From Mycolicibacillus koreensis (GTDB taxonomy: Bacteria; Actinomycetota; Actinomycetes; Mycobacteriales; Mycobacteriaceae), in assembly GCF_002104795.1 (NCBI RefSeq), contig NZ_NCXO01000003.1, forward strand, positions 62,001-126,000: DNA of 64,000 nt, in the 5' to 3' direction. The notes under the pieces are model-generated. The model saw only the letters and a list, made by a program, of their open reading frames with translations, ran no database searches and was not told where the DNA came from. Every line of letters begins with the position of its first letter. Positions within the stretch are counted from its first letter, which is position 1. The position numbers and the translations under genes were made by a program. This document shows positions 51,960 through 62,630 of this stretch, piece by piece.

Positions 51960-52039
51960 GGTCACCGCAGCACAGTCTGCCAAAGCCGCTCGGTGGCGGT
52001 TTGCGCGGACAATCGCCGTCGACGGTCGCGGTGATCACT

Positions 52040-52045
52040 TAGATT
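52040..52045 (+). promoter_or_regulatory. Candidate -10 element (TAGATT) for a leaderless transcript
   Basis: TAGATT lies seven bases before ATG 52053 and there is no ribosome-binding site, so transcription probably begins at the start codon. Confidence 0.45.
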
Positions 52046-52052
52046 GGCTGTC

Positions 52053-54023
52053 ATGCGCACCGTCCGTCTGCTCGCCGCCGCGTTGGCCACGGTGCTCACC
52101 GCGTTGCTCGGCGCGCCCGGCGCCCTCGCCGACGAGCCGCTGCGGCTGGCGAACCGGGTGACCGACCATGCGTCGGCGCTGACCGATGCCGGGCGCACCG
52201 AGGTCGCCAGTGCGATCGCCGGGCTCTACAACGACCACCGCATCCGGCTGTGGGTGATCTACGTCGACACGTTCTCCGGGCAGAGCGGTGACAGCTGGGC
52301 CCGCAGCACCGCCCGGCTCAGCGACCTCGGTGACCACGATGCCCTGCTGGCGGTGGCCACCGGGGACCGCAGCTATGCGTTTCTGGTCTCCACCGGCCTC
52401 GACAACATCTCCGCCGGCGACGTCGACGAACTGCGCCGCAACCGGATCGAGCCGGCTCTGGGCCGCGGCGACTGGGGGGACGCGGCGGTGGCGGCGGCCA
52501 CCGGGCTGGCCAGCGCCGCGGCCGGACCCCCGATGCCGTGGGCCACGGTGCTGGGGGTGCTGGCGGCCGTCGCGGTGGCGCTCATGGTGCTGCTGGCGGT
52601 GCTGCGGTGGCGGCGTCGGCGGCGCCACGCCGCGATGGTGGCGGCCGCCCACCGGGTCGACCCGACCGACACCGACGCGCTGGCCCGGCTGCCGATCTAC
52701 GCCCTCGATGCGCTGTCCCGGTCGAAGGTCGTCGACGTCGACAACGCGGTGCGTACCAGCACCAACGAGTTGGCCCTGGCCGCCGAGGAGTTCGGCGATG
52801 CCCGCACCCAGCCGTTCCGTGCGGCCCTGGACACCGCCCGCGCCGCCCTGGCCCACGCGTTCGCGGTGCGCCAGCAACTCGACGACGACATCCCCGAGAC
52901 CCCCACCCAGCAGCGCGACCTGTTGACCGGGGTGATCGTCGCGGCCGCCGAGGCCGACGGGGAGCTGGAGAATCAACGCGACGCGTTCGATCGGCTGCGC
53001 GATCTGGTGATCAACGCCCCGGCGAAGCTGGACGGCCTGACCCAGCAGGTGGTGGAGCTGACCGCGCGCCGGCCCGGCGTGCAGCAGCGGCTGACCGAGC
53101 TGCGCGGGCAGTTCTCCGCCGGCGCCCTGGCGTCGGTGATCGACAACCCCGACACCGCCGCCGAACGCGTCGCGTTCGCCGAACGCAACATCGATCGGGC
53201 CCGCGCGCTGCTGGACCACCCGGTCGCCGGCCAGCAGGGCGAGCTGGTCGATTGTGTGCGCGCCGCCGAATCGGCTGTCGGGCAGGCGAAATCGCTACTC
53301 AACGCGGTGGACAGCGCTGCCGGCGACATTCGCCACGCCGAGGCCGCCCTGCCGGCGGCGATCAGCGACATCGAAGCCGCCGTCGCCCGCGCCGACGAGC
53401 AGCTCACCACACCGAGCCCGCACGCGGCCGCGTTGGCCGCCGCACGCACCACCGCCGCGCAGGCGGTCGCCGATGCGCGTGGCGGCGACGATCCGTTGGG
53501 GGCGTTCGCCCGGATCACCGAGGCCGACGCCGATCTGGACGCCGTGTTGGAGACGGTCGCCGAGGAGCAGGCCGCCGCCGAACGCCAGGCTCGGGTCTGT
53601 GAGCAGGCGCTGTTCACCGCGCAGGCGCGGGTGCGGGCGGTCTCCGATTACATCGACACCCGTCGCGGCAGTGTCGGCCCGGAGGCGCGCACCCGGTTGG
53701 CGGAGGCCCGCAAACGCCTCGAGATGGCGGAGAGCCTGCGCACGTCGAACCCGAATCGGGCCACCAACGACGCGCACGCCGCGGCGGCGCTGGCCGCGCA
53801 GGCCCAGACCCGGGCGCGCGCGGACGCCCAGGCCGCCCAGCAGGCCTACGCGGGCCGCTACGGCAGCACCGACTCCACCGGGGCGATGCTCGGCGGCATC
53901 ATCATCGGCAACATCCTCAGCGGCGGGTTCGGCGGCGGGTCCCGCGGCGGGTCCGGCGGCTGGCGACCCACCTCGTTCGGGGGCTCCGGCGGCGGCTTCT
54001 TCGGTGGGGGAGGCCGGTTTTGA
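52053..54023 (+). CDS. TPM-domain membrane protein with coiled-coil region (Rv2345-like)
   Basis: The 656-residue protein has a signal peptide (cleavage near ALADE, about residue 27) and an extracytoplasmic TPM domain (about 30-155; DHASALTDAGR, VIYVDTFSGQSGDSWA, SYAFLVSTGLDN). One membrane helix (about 165-188) is followed by RWRRRRR. A long cytoplasmic region of about 400 residues is rich in Ala, Glu and Arg with coiled-coil character, and the C-terminus is Gly/Ser/Phe-rich (GGSGGGFFGGGGRF). It matches Rv2345 (660). TPM proteins are linked to membrane-protein repair in other organisms; the function here is unknown. It is convergent with glyS, six bases apart. Confidence 0.85.
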   Translation: MRTVRLLAAALATVLTALLGAPGALADEPLRLANRVTDHASALTDAGRTEVASAIAGLYNDHRIRLWVIYVDTFSGQSGDSWARSTARLSDLGDHDALLAVATGDRSYAFLVSTGLDNISAGDVDELRRNRIEPALGRGDWGDAAVAAATGLASAAAGPPMPWATVLGVLAAVAVALMVLLAVLRWRRRRRHAAMVAAAHRVDPTDTDALARLPIYALDALSRSKVVDVDNAVRTSTNELALAAEEFGDARTQPFRAALDTARAALAHAFAVRQQLDDDIPETPTQQRDLLTGVIVAAAEADGELENQRDAFDRLRDLVINAPAKLDGLTQQVVELTARRPGVQQRLTELRGQFSAGALASVIDNPDTAAERVAFAERNIDRARALLDHPVAGQQGELVDCVRAAESAVGQAKSLLNAVDSAAGDIRHAEAALPAAISDIEAAVARADEQLTTPSPHAAALAAARTTAAQAVADARGGDDPLGAFARITEADADLDAVLETVAEEQAAAERQARVCEQALFTAQARVRAVSDYIDTRRGSVGPEARTRLAEARKRLEMAESLRTSNPNRATNDAHAAAALAAQAQTRARADAQAAQQAYAGRYGSTDSTGAMLGGIIIGNILSGGFGGGSRGGSGGWRPTSFGGSGGGFFGGGGRF

Positions 54024-54029
54024 CCCCGG

Positions 54030-55430
<1,401 letters not shown>

Positions 55431-55502
55431 GGCTGTTGTGCTCCTGTTCGGTGCGGGGACGGGACCCGGACAGCCTAGCCATGACACCCGGGTCGGCGTT
55501 AA

Positions 55503-55518
55503 ATGCGTCGTTACGCAT
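55503..55518. promoter_or_regulatory. Palindrome at the smtB-zur promoter, candidate SmtB operator
   Basis: ATGCGT and ACGCAT flank CGTT just upstream of a TAGGCT -10-like hexamer (55527-55532), so a bound repressor would cover the -35 region. A looser AAATGATTGTCGTTT dyad (55539-55553) follows. SmtB-type repressors bind such dyads when metal-free. Confidence 0.45.
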
Positions 55519-55569
55519 GAATGGGCTAGGCTAACAGGAAATGATTGTCGTTTAGCCCGGGAGGTCACC

Positions 55570-55947
55570 ATGCCGACGACCACCGACCGGCCGGTCGACA
55601 CCGCGGGCACTACCGCCGTCCCCGAGCACGACCACGCCACCACCGCGATCCCCACCCCGCCGCGGGAGGTGCTCGACGCCGCCGGGGAGCTGCTGCGGGC
55701 GCTGGCCGCCCCGGTGCGCATCGCGATCGTGTTGCAACTGCAGGAGTCGCAGCGCTGCGTGCACGAACTGGTCGACGCACTCGGGGTGCCGCAGCCGCTG
55801 GTCAGCCAGCATCTGCGGATCCTCAAGGCCGCCGACGTGGTGGTCGGGGAACGGTCCGGACGCGAAGTGCTCTACCGGCTGGCCGACCACCACCTGGCCC
55901 ACATCGTCGTCGACGCGGTCGCCCACGCCGCGGAGGATCCGGCATGA
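55570..55947 (+). CDS. smtB: SmtB, ArsR-family zinc-responsive repressor
   Basis: The 125-residue winged-helix repressor has its recognition helix in [19 protein letters not shown] (about residues 76-94). A C-terminal [18 protein letters not shown] is the alpha5 zinc-sensing helix. An N-terminal tail holds an Asp/His cluster (EHDHATT). In M. tuberculosis SmtB releases DNA on zinc binding, allowing expression of itself and zur. ATG 55570 follows GGGAGG. The stop overlaps the zur start by four bases (ATGA). Confidence 0.92.
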   Translation: MPTTTDRPVDTAGTTAVPEHDHATTAIPTPPREVLDAAGELLRALAAPVRIAIVLQLQESQRCVHELVDALGVPQPLVSQHLRILKAADVVVGERSGREVLYRLADHHLAHIVVDAVAHAAEDPA

Positions 55948-56330
55948 CACGGATGCGCTCCACCCGCCAGCGCACCGCGATCTCCGAGTTGCTGGAGACG
56001 ATCGACGAGTTCCGCTCCGCCCAGGAACTGCACGACGAACTGCGCCGGCGCGGCGAGACGATCGGGCTGACCACGGTGTACCGCACCATGCAGTCGATGG
56101 CCGCCGACGGCCTGGTCGACACGCTGCGCACCGACACCGGCGAATCGGTCTACCGGCTCTGCTCGGAGCACCATCATCACCATCTGCTGTGCCGGCACTG
56201 CGGGGCGACGATCGAAGTGGGTGCCCACGACGTGGAGGCGTGGGCCGCCAAGGTGGCCGCCGAGCACGGTTTCACCGAGGTCAGCCACAGCATCGAGATC
56301 TTCGGCCGCTGCGCCGACTGCCGCAGCTGA
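55944..56330 (+). CDS. zur: Zur (FurB), zinc uptake regulator
   Basis: The 128-residue Fur-family repressor blocks zinc-uptake genes when zinc is plentiful. The DNA-binding domain includes TIGLTTVYRTMQSM (about residues 40-53). A His-rich loop EHHHHHLLC supplies sensor ligands, and two C-x2-C pairs (CRHC and CADC) hold structural zinc. The length matches M. tuberculosis FurB (130). It is translationally coupled to smtB, so the pair sets the response to both low and high zinc. Confidence 0.95.
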   Translation: MTRMRSTRQRTAISELLETIDEFRSAQELHDELRRRGETIGLTTVYRTMQSMAADGLVDTLRTDTGESVYRLCSEHHHHHLLCRHCGATIEVGAHDVEAWAAKVAAEHGFTEVSHSIEIFGRCADCRS

Positions 56331-56347
56331 CCCACCCCGGTGCGTCC

Positions 56348-56403
56348 AGCCGCACGTTTGAGTGCGTTCTGCGGCGGCGTTTTTCGCACGCAAACGTGCG
56401 GCT
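56348..56403. repeat. Long inverted repeat (possible terminator) after zur
   Basis: Left arm 56348-56366 (AGCCGCACGTTTGAGTGCG) and right arm 56385-56403 (CGCACGCAAACGTGCGGCT) pair at 18 of 19 positions around an 18-base loop ending in TTTTT. Placed 17 bases after zur and ahead of the convergent Rv2360c-like gene, it could terminate transcription. Confidence 0.6.
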
Positions 56404-56434
56404 CAGGGGGTGAATGCACGCAAACGTGCGGCTC
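56386..56434. repeat. Exact 19-bp direct repeat, 30-bp period
   Basis: GCACGCAAACGTGCGGCTC occurs at 56386-56404 and again at 56416-56434. The first copy is also the right arm of the inverted repeat. Three related units in 90 bases suggest a small repeat family rather than a lone terminator. Confidence 0.7.
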
Positions 56435-56469
56435 GGGGGACCCGGGGCCGCGGGTGGGCGCCGGCGGGG

Positions 56470-56898
56470 TCAGCCGGTCAGCTGCCCGCGGATCTCCGCG
56501 CCCTTGTCGAGCACCAACAGCACCAGGGTGCGCAGCGCGTCGGCGGTCAACCCGTTGCCGGGGAAGTTGTACCGCAGCATCACATCGGCGGTCTTGGCGC
56601 CGCGCTGTGCCCCGCCCCGCTTTCCGGTCTCGGCGGGTTTCTCCACCAGCGCCACCGTGCCCAGCAGGGTGCCGGCCGCCTCGGCGCGGACATGCTCGCG
56701 CAGCTTCTTGTCCAACGGCAGGTCGAAGCCGGCGATCTGCGTCAGCGACACCAGGTCGAGGTCCTCGACGATCGGCACCACCCGCAGCGACGCGATGGTG
56801 CCGTCGTGGCGCACCGTGAGCGCCCCGTCGGATTCCTCGACGACCGGCAGCACCTCGGTCAGGGCGGTGGACAGGCGTTCCCGCAGGGTTGCCATCAT
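56470..56898 (-). CDS. Conserved mycobacterial protein (Rv2360c-like)
   Basis: The 142-residue protein follows uppS directly: its ATG 56898 overlaps the uppS TGA. No signal peptide or membrane helix is present. The first half has short beta strands ([18 protein letters not shown]) and the second half is basic near [11 protein letters not shown], before a helical C-terminus. The place in the gene order matches Rv2360c. Function is unknown. Coupling to uppS suggests a cell-envelope or stoichiometric link, but nothing in the sequence proves this. ATG 56895 is an alternative start. Confidence 0.75.
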   Translation of the reverse strand: MMATLRERLSTALTEVLPVVEESDGALTVRHDGTIASLRVVPIVEDLDLVSLTQIAGFDLPLDKKLREHVRAEAAGTLLGTVALVEKPAETGKRGGAQRGAKTADVMLRYNFPGNGLTADALRTLVLLVLDKGAEIRGQLTG

Positions 56899-57809
56899 GC
56901 TCTCCCAAATCGCCGGTTGCGGGCGGCGTACTGTTCGCACGCCTCCCACAGGTCACGGCGGTCGTAGTCGGGCCAGAGTTTTTCTTGAAAGATGTATTCG
57001 GCGTACGCCGCCTGCCAGAGCATGAAGTTCGAGGAACGCTGCTCCCCGGAGGTGCGGATCAGCAGGTCCACGTCGGGGATGTCGGTGCGATGCAGATGCG
57101 CCGCGACGGTGGCCTCGGTGATGCGGTCCGGGTTGAGTTTGCCGGCCACCGCCTTGGCGGCGATGGCCTTGGCGGCTTCGGCGATCTCGGCGCGCCCGCC
57201 GTAGTTGACGCAGTAGTTGACCGTGATGACGTGGTTGTCCAGCGTCATGTTCTCGGCGATCTCGAATTCCTTGATCACGCTGCGCCACATCCGCGGACGC
57301 GAACCCACCCAGCGCATCCGCACCCCCATCGCGTTGAGGTTTTCCCGACGCCGGCGCACCACCTCGCGGTTGAAGCCCATCAAGAACCGGACCTCCTCGG
57401 CGGAGCGCTTCCAGTTCTCGGTGGAGAACGCGTAGACGGTCAGGTGCTGGATGCCCATCTCGATGGCGCCGCAGGTGATGTCGATGAGCACCGCCTCGCC
57501 CATCTTGTGCCCCTCGGTGCGGCCCAGCCCCCGCTGGGTGGCCCACCGGCCGTTGCCGTCCATGACGATCGCGACGTGGCGGGGCACCTGGTCGGCCGGG
57601 ATCGCCGGCGCGGCGGCCTTCGAGGTGTGCTGCGGGGGCCGGCGCGGGCCGCCGCCGGGTGCCGGGGGCAGCTCGGGGAAGACAACCGGCCAGGTGGAGG
57701 TGTCCGGGAACATCGGGTAGTCGTCCGGCGCGGGCGCCAGCTGAGGGAAGGCGTCCTTCCGCTTTCGCTCAGCCGCTCGCCGGGAGCCGCCGATCCGGTT
57801 CGTCACCAT
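56895..57809 (-). CDS. uppS: Decaprenyl diphosphate synthase, cis-prenyltransferase (UppS)
   Basis: The 304-residue cis-prenyltransferase matches Rv2361c (296). It adds isoprene units to make the decaprenyl diphosphate that carries cell-wall sugars. The catalytic Asp is in VMDGNGRWA (about residue 77), with FSTENWKRS near 123 and the C-terminal substrate site [11 protein letters not shown] near 245. The first 60 residues are a variable Pro-rich extension typical of the mycobacterial enzyme. The gene overlaps recO by 41 bases. The start is uncertain among ATG 57809, GTG 57806 and ATG 57818. Confidence 0.93.
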   Translation of the reverse strand: MVTNRIGGSRRAAERKRKDAFPQLAPAPDDYPMFPDTSTWPVVFPELPPAPGGGPRRPPQHTSKAAAPAIPADQVPRHVAIVMDGNGRWATQRGLGRTEGHKMGEAVLIDITCGAIEMGIQHLTVYAFSTENWKRSAEEVRFLMGFNREVVRRRRENLNAMGVRMRWVGSRPRMWRSVIKEFEIAENMTLDNHVITVNYCVNYGGRAEIAEAAKAIAAKAVAGKLNPDRITEATVAAHLHRTDIPDVDLLIRTSGEQRSSNFMLWQAAYAEYIFQEKLWPDYDRRDLWEACEQYAARNRRFGRA

Positions 57810-58599
57810 GGGCCACATCCTGCCTGACCAGCCGCGCCCGCTGCTCGGCAACCGCACGATCGGCCCGCTCACCCCGCTCAACCAGTGGCAACGTCCGCAG
57901 CTTGCGTTCCAGATGCCACTGCAGGTGCGCGGCGACCAGACCGCTGGCATGGCTGCGATGCGCCGCCGGGGCCGCCTGGGCGGTCTCCCAGTCCCCGTCG
58001 TGCAGGGCCGTCATCAGCTCCACCACCCCCAGCGGCGGGGTGCTGGAGCCGGCGGGCCGGCAGTAGGTGCACACGCTGCCGCCGGCGGCGACGTGGAACG
58101 CCCGGTGCGGGCCCGGGCTGGCGCAGCGGGCGCACTCGGCCAGCGCCGGGGCCCAGCCGGAGATCCCCATGGCGCGCAGCAGGTAGGCGTCGAGCACCAG
58201 CTCGCGCGGGCGTGTCCCGTCGGCGACCGCGCGCAGCGCCGCCACCGTGAGTCGGTGCAGCGCCGGGACGGGGGCACGTTCTTCCCCGGCGAGGCGCTCG
58301 GCGGTCTCCAGCACCGCGCATCCACAGGTGTAGCGGCCGTAGTCGCTGACGATGGCGGCGGCGAACGCGTCGATCGCGACCACCTGGGTGACGATGTCGA
58401 GGTTGCGTCCGGGGTGCAGTTGCACGTCGATGTGGGCGAACGGCTCCAGCCGGGCCCCGAATTTACTGCGGGTGCGACGCACCCCCTTGGCCACCGCGCG
58501 GACCAGTCCGTGGTCGCGGGTGAGCAAGGTGACGATCCGGTCGGCTTCGCCGAGCTTGTGCTGGCGCACCACCACCGCCCGGTCCCGGTAGAGCCGCAT
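57769..58599 (-). CDS. recO: RecO, recombination mediator
   Basis: The 276-residue protein has an N-terminal OB fold ([21 protein letters not shown] pattern with [15 protein letters not shown] near residue 40) and a helical domain with a C-x2-C...C-x2-C zinc motif (ECARC and CTYC, about 155-180). RecO with RecR loads RecA onto SSB-coated DNA and anneals single strands. ATG 58599 or the adjacent GTG 58602 is the start. Its 3' end overlaps uppS, giving a recO-uppS-Rv2360c-like unit as in M. tuberculosis. Confidence 0.94.
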   Translation of the reverse strand: MRLYRDRAVVVRQHKLGEADRIVTLLTRDHGLVRAVAKGVRRTRSKFGARLEPFAHIDVQLHPGRNLDIVTQVVAIDAFAAAIVSDYGRYTCGCAVLETAERLAGEERAPVPALHRLTVAALRAVADGTRPRELVLDAYLLRAMGISGWAPALAECARCASPGPHRAFHVAAGGSVCTYCRPAGSSTPPLGVVELMTALHDGDWETAQAAPAAHRSHASGLVAAHLQWHLERKLRTLPLVERGERADRAVAEQRARLVRQDVAHGDEPDRRLPASG

Positions 58600-58647
58600 C
58601 ACACCAGTGTCCCATCGTGTCGTGACATCGCCGACGCAGCGCGCCGA

Positions 58648-58653
58648 TAGGGT
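58648..58653 (+). promoter_or_regulatory. Candidate -10 element (TAGGGT) for a leaderless transcript
   Basis: TAGGGT lies eight bases before ATG 58662, with no ribosome-binding site between. Confidence 0.4.
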
Positions 58654-58661
58654 CGAGACCG

Positions 58662-60092
58662 ATGAGTAACTCCGCGGCGCCGCGCTTTGCCACCCTGACT
58701 GACCAGCTCTATCAGCTGGCCAGCGGTGAGGTGAGCGCGGTGGAGCTCACCAGCCGGGCATTGGCCGCCATCGAGGCCAGCCAACCCCACCTCAACGCGT
58801 TCCGGGTGGTGCTGGCCGACGCGGCACGCGCCGAGGCCGCCGAGGCCGACCGGCGCCGCGCCGCCGGGGTCACCGCACCGCTGCTGGGTATCCCGATCGC
58901 GGTCAAAGACGATGTCGACGTCGCCGGGGTGCCGACCGCCTTCGGCAGCGACGGCTACGTGCCGCCGGCCACCGCCGACTCCGAAGTGGTGCGCCGGCTG
59001 CGCCGCGCCGGGGCGGTGATCGTCGGCAAGACCAACACCTGCGAGCTGGGTCAGTGGCCGTTCACCAGCGGCCCCGGCTTCGGGCACACCCGCAACCCGT
59101 GGTCGCGCGGGCACACCCCGGGCGGATCGTCGGGCGGGAGCGCGGCGGCGGTGGCCGCCGGGCTGGTCAGCGCCGCGATCGGCTCCGACGGGGCCGGCAG
59201 TGTGCGGATCCCGGCCGCGTGGACCCATCTGGTGGGGATCAAACCGCAGCGCGGCCGCATCTCCACCTCCCCGTTGCCGGAGGCGTTCAACGGACTCACC
59301 GTGAACGGCGTGCTGGCACGCACGGTCGCCGACGCCGCACTGGTGCTCGACGCGGTGGCCGGCAACACCGACGGCGACCGGCACACCCCGCCGCCGGTCA
59401 CGGTGTATCCCCCGGGTACCGGGGTGGCGACCGGCGCGTTGCGGGTGGCGGTCTCCACCCGCCTGCCCTACTCCGGGTTCCCCGCCCAGCTGCACCACGA
59501 GATCACCGCGGCACTCACCGCCACCGCTCAGCGCCTCGAACAGCTCGGCCACTCGGTCGTCGACGCCAACCCCGACTACGGACTGCGATCCTCGTGGAAT
59601 TTCCTGGCCCGGGCGACCGCCGGGGTGCTCGAGGCGTCCTACCGGCTCGGCGGCGGGGTGGAGTTGGACCCGCGCACCCGCGCCACCATGCGGTTGGGCC
59701 GGATGCTCTCCGAGCGGGTGTTGCTGCGGGCACGCGCCCAGGAGCCGGCGGCCCAGCGGCGCATCGGCTCGATATTTCGCAGCGTCGACGTGGTGCTGGC
59801 GCCGACGACCGCGCAGCCGGCCCCGGCGGTCGACGCCTTCGACGGGCTCTCCAGCACCGCCACCGACCGGGCGATCATCGCCGCGTGCCCGGTGACCTGG
59901 CCGTGGAACCTGGTGGGCTGGCCGTCGATCAACGTCCCGGCCGGGTTCACCACCGCCGGGTTGCCGATCGGGGTGCAGCTGATGGGCCCGGCCAACAGCG
60001 AGCCGATGCTGATCTCGCTGGCCGCCGAGTTGGAGGCGATCAGCGGCTGGGCCGCCCAGCAGCCCGATGTGTGGTGGACCGACCGCGGTTGA
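58662..60092 (+). CDS. amiA2: Amidase signature-family hydrolase AmiA2
   Basis: The 476-residue amidase corresponds to Rv2363 (484). The Ser-cisSer-Lys triad is visible: Lys in IAVKDDVDV (about residue 84), cis-Ser in PGGSSGGSAA (about 154), and nucleophile Ser in GSDGAGSVRIPA (about 178). It hydrolyses an amide to a carboxylate and ammonia. The substrate is unknown, and it is not part of a GatCAB cluster. It is divergent from recO and convergent with era. Confidence 0.93.
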   Translation: MSNSAAPRFATLTDQLYQLASGEVSAVELTSRALAAIEASQPHLNAFRVVLADAARAEAAEADRRRAAGVTAPLLGIPIAVKDDVDVAGVPTAFGSDGYVPPATADSEVVRRLRRAGAVIVGKTNTCELGQWPFTSGPGFGHTRNPWSRGHTPGGSSGGSAAAVAAGLVSAAIGSDGAGSVRIPAAWTHLVGIKPQRGRISTSPLPEAFNGLTVNGVLARTVADAALVLDAVAGNTDGDRHTPPPVTVYPPGTGVATGALRVAVSTRLPYSGFPAQLHHEITAALTATAQRLEQLGHSVVDANPDYGLRSSWNFLARATAGVLEASYRLGGGVELDPRTRATMRLGRMLSERVLLRARAQEPAAQRRIGSIFRSVDVVLAPTTAQPAPAVDAFDGLSSTATDRAIIAACPVTWPWNLVGWPSINVPAGFTTAGLPIGVQLMGPANSEPMLISLAAELEAISGWAAQQPDVWWTDRG

Positions 60093-60101
60093 CCCGGGTG
60101 C

Positions 60102-61025
60102 TCAAAACCCCAGCCGGCCCAGCTGTTTGGGGTCGCGCTGCCAGTTCTTGGCGATCTTGACGCGCAGATCCAGGTACACCTTGGTGCCCAACAGCTTCTC
60201 GATCTGCTCGCGCGCCGTGGTGCCGACCGCGCGCAACCGGGAGCCGCCCTTGCCGATGACGATGCCCTTCTGGCTGGTGCGCTCGACGTAGAGCACCGCG
60301 TGCACGTCGATCAGGTCGTCGCGGCCCTCACGGGGTGCGACGTCCTCGATCACCACGGCCAGCGAGTGCGGCAACTCGTCGCGCACCCCTTCGAGTGCGG
60401 CCTCGCGGATGAACTCCGCCATCAGGGTTTCCTCGGGCTCGTCGGTGAGTTCCCCGTCGGGGTAGAACGCCGGGCCGGGCGGCAGGCCGGCGGCCAGCAC
60501 CCCGGTGAGCACGTCGATCTGCTCGCCGGTGACCGCCGAGACCGGCACGATCTCGGTCCGCTCGGTGCCGACCAGCTCCGCCACGGCGACCAACTGCCCG
60601 GCGACGCGGTCCTTGCCGACCTTGTCGATCTTGGTGACGACCGCCACCAGCGGGGTCCGCGGTGCGACCGCGCGGATCTGCTCGACGATCCAGCGGTCGC
60701 CGGGACCGATTTTCTCGTCGGCGGGGATGCACAGCCCGATCACGTCGACCTGACTGTAGGTGTCGCGGACCAGGTCGTTGAGGCGTTGCCCCAGCAGGGT
60801 GCGGGGTCGGTGCAGACCGGGGGTGTCGACCAAGATGAGCTGAAAGTCGTTGCGGTGCAGTATCCCCCGGATGGTGTGGCGAGTGGTCTGGGGGCGGTTG
60901 GACGTGATGGCGACCTTCGTCCCGACCAAAGCGTTGGTCAGCGTTGATTTTCCGGTGTTCGGCCGGCCCACCAGACACACGAAACCGGAACGGAAGTCGC
61001 CCTCAAAGACCTCGGCGTCGCTCAC
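60102..61025 (-). CDS. era: Era GTPase
   Basis: The 307-residue GTPase has G1 GRPNTGKST (about residue 20), G3 DTPG (about 67) and G4 TKID (about 129), followed by a KH domain with GIVIGKGGSRL near 255. Era binds the 3' end of 16S rRNA and helps assemble the small ribosomal subunit. The start is GTG 61025, which overlaps the stop of the cytidine-deaminase-like gene (GTGA). It ends the phoH-ybeY-corC-cdd-like-era string. Confidence 0.95.
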   Translation of the reverse strand: MSDAEVFEGDFRSGFVCLVGRPNTGKSTLTNALVGTKVAITSNRPQTTRHTIRGILHRNDFQLILVDTPGLHRPRTLLGQRLNDLVRDTYSQVDVIGLCIPADEKIGPGDRWIVEQIRAVAPRTPLVAVVTKIDKVGKDRVAGQLVAVAELVGTERTEIVPVSAVTGEQIDVLTGVLAAGLPPGPAFYPDGELTDEPEETLMAEFIREAALEGVRDELPHSLAVVIEDVAPREGRDDLIDVHAVLYVERTSQKGIVIGKGGSRLRAVGTTAREQIEKLLGTKVYLDLRVKIAKNWQRDPKQLGRLGF

Positions 61026-61342
61026 TGCGGACGACCCGAACGGTCGGTGACGATGATCGCCGCCGAGGCGGTCAGTTCCCGCACCGCCGCCACGCCGGGG
61101 TCGTCGACCGTCCCCCCGACGAGGACCGCGGCCTCCACCCCCGGGGCGCCACTGGCGACCGCCGCGGCGACCGCGGCCTGCAACGCGGTCAGCTGCAGCG
61201 CCGCCAGACGCACCGGGGCGCCGGCGTAGGTGCGCCCGTCGCTGTCGCGCACCGCCGCCCCGGCGTCGGCGTCGGCGCGCGCCATCGCGCCGCGGGCCAG
61301 AACCACCAGCTTCGCGTCCTCGGCGTCCAGTGCGTCACTCAT
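61022..61342 (-). CDS. Cytidine deaminase-like protein (Rv2365c-like)
   Basis: The 106-residue alanine-rich protein corresponds to Rv2365c (113). It has the outline of a cytidine-deaminase fold ([18 protein letters not shown], then [18 protein letters not shown]), but the H/C-A-E and P-C-x2-C zinc motifs are absent. It is therefore probably not an active deaminase. It overlaps corC by eight bases and era by four, and the conserved position suggests a structural or ribosome-related role that is not known. Confidence 0.75.
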   Translation of the reverse strand: MSDALDAEDAKLVVLARGAMARADADAGAAVRDSDGRTYAGAPVRLAALQLTALQAAVAAAVASGAPGVEAAVLVGGTVDDPGVAAVRELTASAAIIVTDRSGRPQ

Positions 61343-62630
61343 CGGTCTCCTCCGCCTCGTCAGGCTCGATCGGGCTGGTCAGCACGGTGCCGACCCGCAG
61401 TCGACCCCGACGGTCGGGGCCGGATTCGGCGCGCAGCAGCAGCCCGTGGGACACCACCTCCGCGCCCGGCAGCGGCACCCGGCCCAACTCCAGCGCCAGC
61501 AGCCCGCCGACGGTGTCGACGTCGAGATCGTCTTCGAACTCGACACCGTATAACTCCCCGAGATCCTCAATGGGCAGCCGTGCCGACACCCGGAAGCGGT
61601 GGTTGCCCAACTCCTCCACCGGAGCGACCTCGTCCTGATCGTATTCGTCGGCAATCTCGCCGACGATCTCCTCCAGCACGTCCTCGATGGTCACCAATCC
61701 GGCGATCGCCCCGTACTCGTCGACCAGCAGCGCCATATGGTAACGGTCGTGCTGCATCTCACGCAGCAGCGCATCGAGGGGCTTGGAGTCGGGCACGAAC
61801 ACCGCCGGGCGCATCAGCTGTCCGGCGGCGATGTCCTGGCCGCTGTTGGGGGAGTAATAGGTTTGGCGCACCAGGTCTTTCAGATACACCACGCCCAGGA
61901 TGTCATCGACGTTGTCCCCGATGACCGGGATGCGGGAGTGTCCGCTGCGCACCGCCAGCGACGTGGCCTGGCCCGCCGATTTGTCCTTCTCGATCCAGAC
62001 CATCTCGGTGCGCGGCACCATGACCTCCCGCGCCGGGGTGTCGCCGAGTTCGAACACCGACTGGATCATCCGCCGCTCGTCGTCGGCGACGATGCCGCGC
62101 TGGCCCGCCATGTCGACCACCTCGCGCAGCTCGACCTCGGAGGCGAACGGCCCGTTGCGGAAACCCCGCCCGGGGGTCAGTGCGTTACCGACGAGCACCA
62201 GCAGCCGGCTGATCGGGGTGAGCAGCACCGAAATCACCTGCAGCGGAAGCGCGGCCGCCAACGCGATCGAATACGCGTTCTGCCGGCCGATGGTGCGCGG
62301 GCCCACACCGATGAGCACGAAGCTGGTCACCACCATGATGATCGCCGCGGTGAGCCGACCCCATCCCCATCCGAGCTCGCCGTAGAGGAACGCCACCAGC
62401 AGCACGGTGGCGGTGACCTCGCAGGCGATGCGCAGCAACACCACCAGGTTGATGTAGCTGGGACGCTGGGTGACCAGTGCGGCCAGTCGCACCGCGCCGG
62501 GACGTTCGTCGCGGACCATCTCCTCGACCCGGGCGATCGACACGGTGCTGATCGCGGCGTCGATGGCGGCCAACACACCCCCGAGGACCACCAGGACGAT
62601 CGCCCCGAGCAGCGGCGGCAGGGCGCTCAC
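61335..62630 (-). CDS. CorC/HlyC-type transporter-associated protein (DUF21-CBS)
   Basis: The 431-residue protein has an N-terminal DUF21 membrane domain with three to four helices (about residues 1-145). Two CBS domains follow (about 205-330; [61 protein letters not shown]), then a C-terminal CorC_HlyC domain. It corresponds to Rv2366c. Homologs (CorB/CorC, MpfA) handle magnesium efflux. The start GTG 62630 overlaps the ybeY stop (GTGA). Confidence 0.92.
   Translation of the reverse strand: MSALPPLLGAIVLVVLGGVLAAIDAAISTVSIARVEEMVRDERPGAVRLAALVTQRPSYINLVVLLRIACEVTATVLLVAFLYGELGWGWGRLTAAIIMVVTSFVLIGVGPRTIGRQNAYSIALAAALPLQVISVLLTPISRLLVLVGNALTPGRGFRNGPFASEVELREVVDMAGQRGIVADDERRMIQSVFELGDTPAREVMVPRTEMVWIEKDKSAGQATSLAVRSGHSRIPVIGDNVDDILGVVYLKDLVRQTYYSPNSGQDIAAGQLMRPAVFVPDSKPLDALLREMQHDRYHMALLVDEYGAIAGLVTIEDVLEEIVGEIADEYDQDEVAPVEELGNHRFRVSARLPIEDLGELYGVEFEDDLDVDTVGGLLALELGRVPLPGAEVVSHGLLLRAESGPDRRGRLRVGTVLTSPIEPDEAEETDE

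Noticed and set aside
48999..52034. Very long open frame on the plus strand opposite dnaG and dgt
   Set aside because: It lies antisense to two well-recognised genes, has a composition dominated by Arg, Gly, His and Pro, and shows no domain. Stop codons are rare in GC-rich antisense frames.
55539..55553. Zur box at the smtB-zur promoter
   Set aside because: Only five of seven pairs of the dyad match and the core differs from the AT-rich mycobacterial Zur box as I know it; not listed as a separate site.
56348..56434. CRISPR-like array
   Set aside because: There are only three short units, one inverted and with no real spacers, and no cas genes are present.
61022..61342. Active cytidine deaminase
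   Set aside because: The zinc-binding H/C-A-E and P-C-x2-C motifs are absent, so only a fold-level resemblance is claimed.
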